DNA of 64,000 nucleotides from NCBI GenBank assembly GCA_000499405.2, contig HG738139.1:2770976-2834975 (forward strand), read 5' to 3'. The notes beneath the pieces are model-generated. The model ran no database searches. It was not told the DNA's origin and saw nothing but the letters and a program-made list of their open reading frames with translations. Position numbers and translations under genes: made by a program. Source of the DNA: Onchocerca volvulus. Its lineage: Eukaryota; Nematoda; Chromadorea; Rhabditida; Onchocercidae. Below are positions 58,815 through 64,000 of the stretch, piece after piece (position 1 is the stretch's first letter; every line of letters starts with the position of its first letter).

Positions 58815-61520
58815 TCGATCTATCAAAATATTTGGTTGAAGATGTTTTCCTTACATTTCTAACTTCTCTTATTTCTTGTTTTTCACTCTTCTTATCATTC
58901 TTATCACTTCTCCCTTTCGTAAAATAATTTCAGTGTAATTAATGAGGATTTATCATATTTTAATATTTGTATAACATAGTGTAAATGATCCATTAATGTT
59001 ATCCAACTGTCATCCACTTAATACTTTTTTATCAGCAGAAATACGTTAATAAAATAAGATTTTAATTTCATTTCGTAAAAGGCCTATTATCTATTACAAG
59101 TCGATATTTTTTTTAAAGGAAATACAAATCTTACAAAAAAAAACAAATTGGAAAATGCTTCAAGTTTTCAAAAAAAAAAAAAAATATGAATGAAAACAAT
59201 GAGAATGCTTGAAAGAATTTTAAAAGCGTCATTTTTTCAGATTTATGGAAAAAAAAAGATTCAGCCTATCAGTACCAGAAAAACAATAATATATAAGAAA
59301 CAGATGTTTATTAGATTCGATTAACTGATATTGCCTACCTTTTCAATATATTTTTAATTATAAACAAATGACCACGGAAAAACAAAAAAAAAAAAAAAAA
59401 AAAGGAAAAAATTATGAGTGATACAAGAATAAAAAGTTGAAAGTTGAGAAAAATTGCTTTGCAAGAACAACTTTTTCTTTCAAAATTTTTTTTGAAAGAA
59501 AAGTTTTTCAACGGATATGCCATTTCAGTTTAAAAGATTGCTCTTTCCAATTCCATTGGCGTTTGCATTCATTGTCAACAAATCTCAGAGCCAATCTTTG
59601 AAATTTTGCGGTTTAGCCAGAGACCGATTGCTTCTCACATGAACAATTCTATGTTGCGTGTTCTAGAGTTGTCAAACCAAATAATCTCTCTGTCTACACA
59701 GACAATAGAACAACAAAAATTATTGTACACCCACAAGTATTGTGAAATTAAACATATTAAGTGTGGGCGAAAGTTGTAAGATAACAAAAACGCCATGACT
59801 TGTGAACAAGAAATGCTAGAGGTCAAGTGGCGCGCCATTATTTCAAAATGACGACAAACATGTTTACCACCAAAGCGCTCCAATTCTACAGATAAACGAC
59901 AAAGATCAACGCAACAAAAGCAGTTCGGAATTTCGAGAATTCCAGTTCGACAGTTCAAAGCGATTTGAGTTTTTTTAAAACAGATTTCAAGATATTGTGT
60001 ACAGCGATTTATGTATTTCTTCAATGTCAATGGCATATACCTCCGTGGTTTTCAAACTGTTACGAAGTATCATATTTTAATTCTATTTATGAAGTAAGAG
60101 ATTGACTTAACATTTATAAAATTTCCGCATGCGAAGCGTGGCCGTGTGCAGCTAATTGATCAATATAAAAGATCGAGTAGAGATGAAAATTGAATTTGAA
60201 CTCAATTTAATTCCAATAAAAAATTTTCCTATTTGAACCATGATAACAAAAAAGAAAAAAAAAAGAAAAAAATTCGCTTTGAGATCGATTATTAGGTTGC
60301 TAGAATACATTTAAAAGGCAAAACTTCGCATAATTTTTTTGTCATGTTGAACATGCTGGTACAGGAATTGATTAATTTAATCAATCTGACTAATACAGTC
60401 AAATAATCTATCATACTCACGTCCCATCAGACTCTTTTAATCACTGAAAATTATGAAATTAATGAATTAAGATCTTCTGAATTACTTTTACTGAAAAAAA
60501 TACTTCGGTTATAGAATTTCTTGCATGAACAGAATACATGAATCTGATATACTGAAAGATCCGAATTGAATTGTTAAATATTAAAATCTTATGAGCTTTA
60601 AGATTAGCAATCAAACCTAATGGGTTTCAATTGCCAGCAATCAGGCTATTGATTCCTGATAAGTTTCGAAAAAAATAATTCCTGCTGATAGATTCAAGAA
60701 GATAATTTAAACCCTTTAAAAGTAAAAATAAAATATGATTCAAATTCTATAAAAAAAGAAAAAAGGATGATCACAAGATATGAAATTTATCAAAGAAAAG
60801 TGCAGATTCTTAAATAGCCTTATTTAAAAAAAAAAAATATTCAGGAAGGACTAAATTTTTCAAAAAAGGATAAGAAAAAAGGATATTAAATCGTATCCAG
60901 AATTCATCTCTATATCTATGCTATATGTATGTATACATATATATGTATATAATATTGCTATATATATGTATATAATATTTTAGGAAAATAAAGAGAGACA
61001 AAAAAAAACATTTCAATATTTCTTCACATTTTTGTTGTAAAATATTTAGTTTTATCAACACTGAATGTATGTGTCGCTGAAATGAACGAGGAAGATCAGA
61101 GAAATGTGATTTCTTTGTTTTAAAGAAAATTTTCTGTAATCCTTGATGGTTGTAAAAAATTTATTTTCTTTTTTTTCTTTATTTTTCTTTGTTCCAAATC
61201 AAATGACTCTGTTTTATGACCTTGTTAAGTAGCTTAAGCTTGTTTTATGGCTATGTCAAATGCTTTAACCTTTGTTTTATACTGTTGTAAATCATACCAC
61301 AAAAGCGCTCTCTCATGCGCTAACATGTTGCAGAGATGCTTCTTTGTGCATCATTTTAAAGGAAGGCTAACGATCTCCGTTTGGAATATTTCAAGTTTCT
61401 TCTTAATGTATCTTTATCTCCTTTTCTAATATTAATGAATCGTAATTTATATTGTACTATTGATATAATTGATTTGTAATTGTTCGTACGTTGTCGTGTT
61501 ATCTAAATTTCTGTAATAAA
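58815..61520. other. AT-rich interval without a supported gene
   Basis: It holds the upstream region of the MIF4G gene, several poly-A runs and AT microsatellites near 60920-60980. A single 133-codon open frame at 59635-60036 (-) is described separately. Nothing else with exon-like structure is visible. Confidence 0.5.
59635..60036 (-). other. 133-codon single-exon ORF of doubtful status
   Basis: An uninterrupted minus-strand frame with ATG in a less AT-rich segment. The product is Cys-rich (CCVDLCRLSVELERFGG, HVCRHFEIM), with no recognised domain or signal peptide. The length is unusual for chance in this window, but codon usage does not clearly resemble the neighbouring exons. No splice partners are evident. 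Confidence 0.22.
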
Positions 61521-61542
61521 GGTTTAATTACCCAAGTTTGAG
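61521..61542 (+). other. Exact copy of the SL1 spliced-leader exon without its donor site
   Basis: All 22 bases of the conserved nematode SL1 leader, from GGTTTAATTACC to AAGTTTGAG, are present. In an SL RNA gene the next bases are the donor GT. Here they are ATACTGCG, and no SL RNA body, Sm site or 5S rRNA repeat follows. It therefore looks like a leader from a trans-spliced mRNA copied back into the genome, not a working SL RNA gene. An AATAAA lies just before it. Confidence 0.8.
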
Positions 61543-61989
61543 ATACTGCGAAATATTCGATAACAATACGATAAAAACAAGAACCCTCATCATTGTCACG
61601 GTTAAGAAAATCGGCGACAATATGTGTTGATCCTAACGTATGCTTTTTGTCAAGTTTTTAAATTATATGTTTTTTCATTAATTATAAATTTATTGAATAA
61701 TCAAAGTATTTTGTATAATAGAAATTTGTAATATTTTCAGGTTGTCGGAATAACCGAAAAAATGATCATATTATTGTAATTAGAATAATTTTATCCTTTC
61801 CATTCTTATTTTATTTTGTAAGAATTTGAATATAATAGATTTCAGTCAAAATTGTTAAGAAATTGAATGATTGTTTACAAAATTGTATGGACTAAAGTGC
61901 AGATGTAATTTCCAATCTATTTGAAGTTCATATTGTTTAAATTTAATTGGTTATGTCATAACTTTCTCTTGCTAGTGTAATAATGCCTC

Positions 61990-62380
61990 AAATGTGAAGT
62001 TTAATTCCCAATCTAACGATCACGACCCATCAACGGTAGGAAATGATACATTGATCAAAGTCGGCGTTCGCTTTGATCGATGAGACTCCGTTCTTGATAA
62101 ATGACACCCAGACAATTGCCTAGGTGTGGACTAAAGCAAAATAGCCGGCAATCAGCGATCCAAAGATCATTGTTAACTTAATTTCGACAACGACACGATC
62201 TACTCGACGAAACCACCGCAACTCAAGGACCCTCCTCATTTTTTCTCCTCAATTTCAATTTCTTTATCAATTGTGTCCACGAATTTACTGGACGACCACT
62301 CACGTACTGTGTTCTATTATACTTTACTTAATAAAGTATTTAATATCTTAGGGTCGTGAAGCATCCGATTACAACATCCA
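61990..62380 (+). mobile_element. Possible solo LTR or retroelement fragment
   Basis: A roughly 390-base GC-richer block that starts near TGTGAAG and ends near GATTACAACA. It carries AATAAAG at about 62330, ending roughly 45 bases before the 3' end, the arrangement expected of an LTR. No flanking target duplication, primer-binding site or second copy is visible in the window. An alternative is an unidentified transcript or promoter segment. Confidence 0.3.
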
Positions 62381-63240
62381 AATTACGCGGTAAATGAATC
62401 ATTTATCCACATCCCGGTACAGAAGCTCTTGTTTTCTCGTCTTTCGATCTGCTAACAGAGCTTATGTGCATTGTTTGAAATGTAAAAATTCATGTTAGCT
62501 TCTGGAATGTTACAAAGACTAAAGCTTATTGCAAGCACTGTTCATCTTTTATTCCTCTGTCCTGATAACCAATTGCTTCGTATAATTCACATATTGTTAG
62601 CCATTATCCATTACAAGGACAAAGGATTATCGATATAAATAAGAAATTCTACCAGTTATTCGGGTTTGCAAACAAAAAAAAAATCAATTTTTCACACAAC
62701 TTGCTAATTCACTCAGTCATCATCCAATAACCCATCCAATCAAATCTTCGATCCATCTCTATTACAATCAAACGATTAACTGCAATCATGATATTATCTG
62801 ATTTTATTCAATCTTAGAGAAAAAATCAATTCTCCTTCAATCATTAAAACTTTTTTCGCCAAATTCATTGTACCATAATATAACAAAAAATGTTCCCAAC
62901 CATATTGCCATTAAGGGAGTAGTAGTTTCCTCGAAGTATTGCAGTTCCTTTATTTAAAAGTAGAGAATGATTTAGCAATCGTTAGAGCGTGCGATTGATA
63001 ATAATAGTCACCAAAATGAGATTTTTCTTGTGACATACGATATAACATGGATGAAAAAAATTACTTTTGATTAGTGATTCCAGAAGATTAGGAACTTTCA
63101 GTAATTTGTGCTATTTATCTCAGTTTCATGTCGGTATCGATATGTTTAGATAGCAATATTTTTTTCTTTTAACCAACCTAAAGCTCGTTTGATCATTTCC
63201 GAAACTTTTACATCTTCAGATGTGTCAGCGAAATTAGAGC
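62381..63240. other. Unannotated interval
   Basis: AT-rich sequence with a short A10 run near 62668. I see no gene, RNA or repeat that can be supported. Confidence 0.5.
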
Positions 63241-63551
63241 ATGCCAATAGCTAGAGCATTTGTTTTCGGACCTGATAAGGTCGAAATCAGAAGTTTAGTT
63301 CACTTCGAAGAATCAGAAAAGGAAGAAATTCGTCTAATGAGTTTGAAAAATGAATGGAACGATTGGATATCCATTCTGTTTTTTCACTCAAAAACCAGTT
63401 AACAATGGGAAAAACTGCTTGTTATTTGCGTTCAGTAATAACAAAACTAATAACGAAGCACATTTTTGAAGCGAAGAAAAATGAAGGGGCGAAAATTGAA
63501 ATTGCAAAAGCTCCGCAAGAATACTGTGCATTCAATTCCGGAAATCTTTAA
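63241..63551 (+). pseudogene. Possible frameshifted coding relic
   Basis: Two overlapping frames, 63241-63402 and 63354-63551, each look protein-like in part: VFGPDKVEIRSLVHFEESE in the first, TKHIFEAKKNEGAKIEIAK in the second. Shifting frame near 63350-63360 would give one longer product, which suggests a decayed gene or a missed intron. I do not recognise a family. Confidence 0.25.
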
Positions 63552-64000
63552 TTCGTCAGTCATTAAAATTATTTCGGGACAGAATTGATTAACTGGAAGA
63601 TCCGAAAGAGTTTCATATACCATTGGTCGAGCAGGAATTGGGTAGAATGTTCATGAACAAATTTTTTGTTTTTTGATAAGAATATTCATTAATAATAAAT
63701 TTTAATGAATCGTTTTGCTTTTTTTTATTTGGCTGACCATGTTGTGGAAGGTTTGAAATTTGATTTGAGTTGTGGAAGGAATAGATTTATATTAATTCCT
63801 TTATTCAGAATAGTAGTAATCAATTAATATGTAATTAATAGTACAATAGAAATCAGACGAATGTATTGTAAATAAGTGAAGTAAATTGAGTGATGTTAAT
63901 TGGGTTTTGGAGGAAAATATTGTGAGCTTGGACAATAGCAATGAGGTTTTAGATCGTCTAGTCAGAGCGAAAACAATTTGCAACAATGAATAGTGAAAAA

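Noticed and set aside
61521..61640. Functional SL RNA gene
   Set aside because: The leader lacks the GT donor, and no stem-loops or Sm site follow.

Overview
The window looks like nuclear DNA of a parasitic nematode, most likely a filarial/spirurid (clade III) worm. It is strongly AT-rich and full of homopolymers and microsatellites. Its genes are split into many short exons with GT-AG introns ending in a TTTCAG-like acceptor. All 22 bases of the nematode SL1 spliced leader also occur once (61521-61542). This placement is inference; no ribosomal or mitochondrial marker is present.

Layout: 1-18342 is an almost gene-free, repeat-rich tract. 18343-26176 (+) encodes a Musashi RNA-binding protein in 11 exons. 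26177-32413 is AT-rich, with very long poly-T runs. 32414-37107 (+) encodes an unrecognised 540-residue coiled-coil protein in 15 exons. Facing it, 39474-40253 (-) encodes an unrecognised 116-residue protein with a basic nuclear-localisation-like patch. 41687-48987 (-) is the UBE3B/OXI-1 HECT ubiquitin ligase: 22 exons that sum to exactly 1068 codons plus stop. 50317-51435 (-) is TMIE, the small membrane subunit of the TMC mechanotransduction complex. Diverging from it, 52413-53240 (+) is the spliceosomal protein SNRPE, followed on the same strand by PIGK, the GPI-transamidase protease (54236-56503). Convergent with PIGK is a MIF4G-domain protein (56878-58814, -). The last 5 kb hold no convincing gene, but they contain the SL1 copy, an LTR-like segment and a possible broken coding relic.

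The exon models were built by hand from splice sites, phase and recognised homology. In every multi-exon model the exon lengths sum to a multiple of three. The genes are mostly housekeeping or neuronal and do not form one pathway. SNRPE-PIGK and UBE3B-small gene are same-strand pairs, but their roughly 1-1.4 kb gaps are long for nematode operons.

No CRISPR array, rRNA, complete tRNA or intact mobile element was found. The least explained signals are the SL1 copy lacking a splice donor, a tRNA-T-arm inverted repeat, two hairpins in the 37.9-38.9 kb gap, and GC-rich islands inside a Musashi intron.
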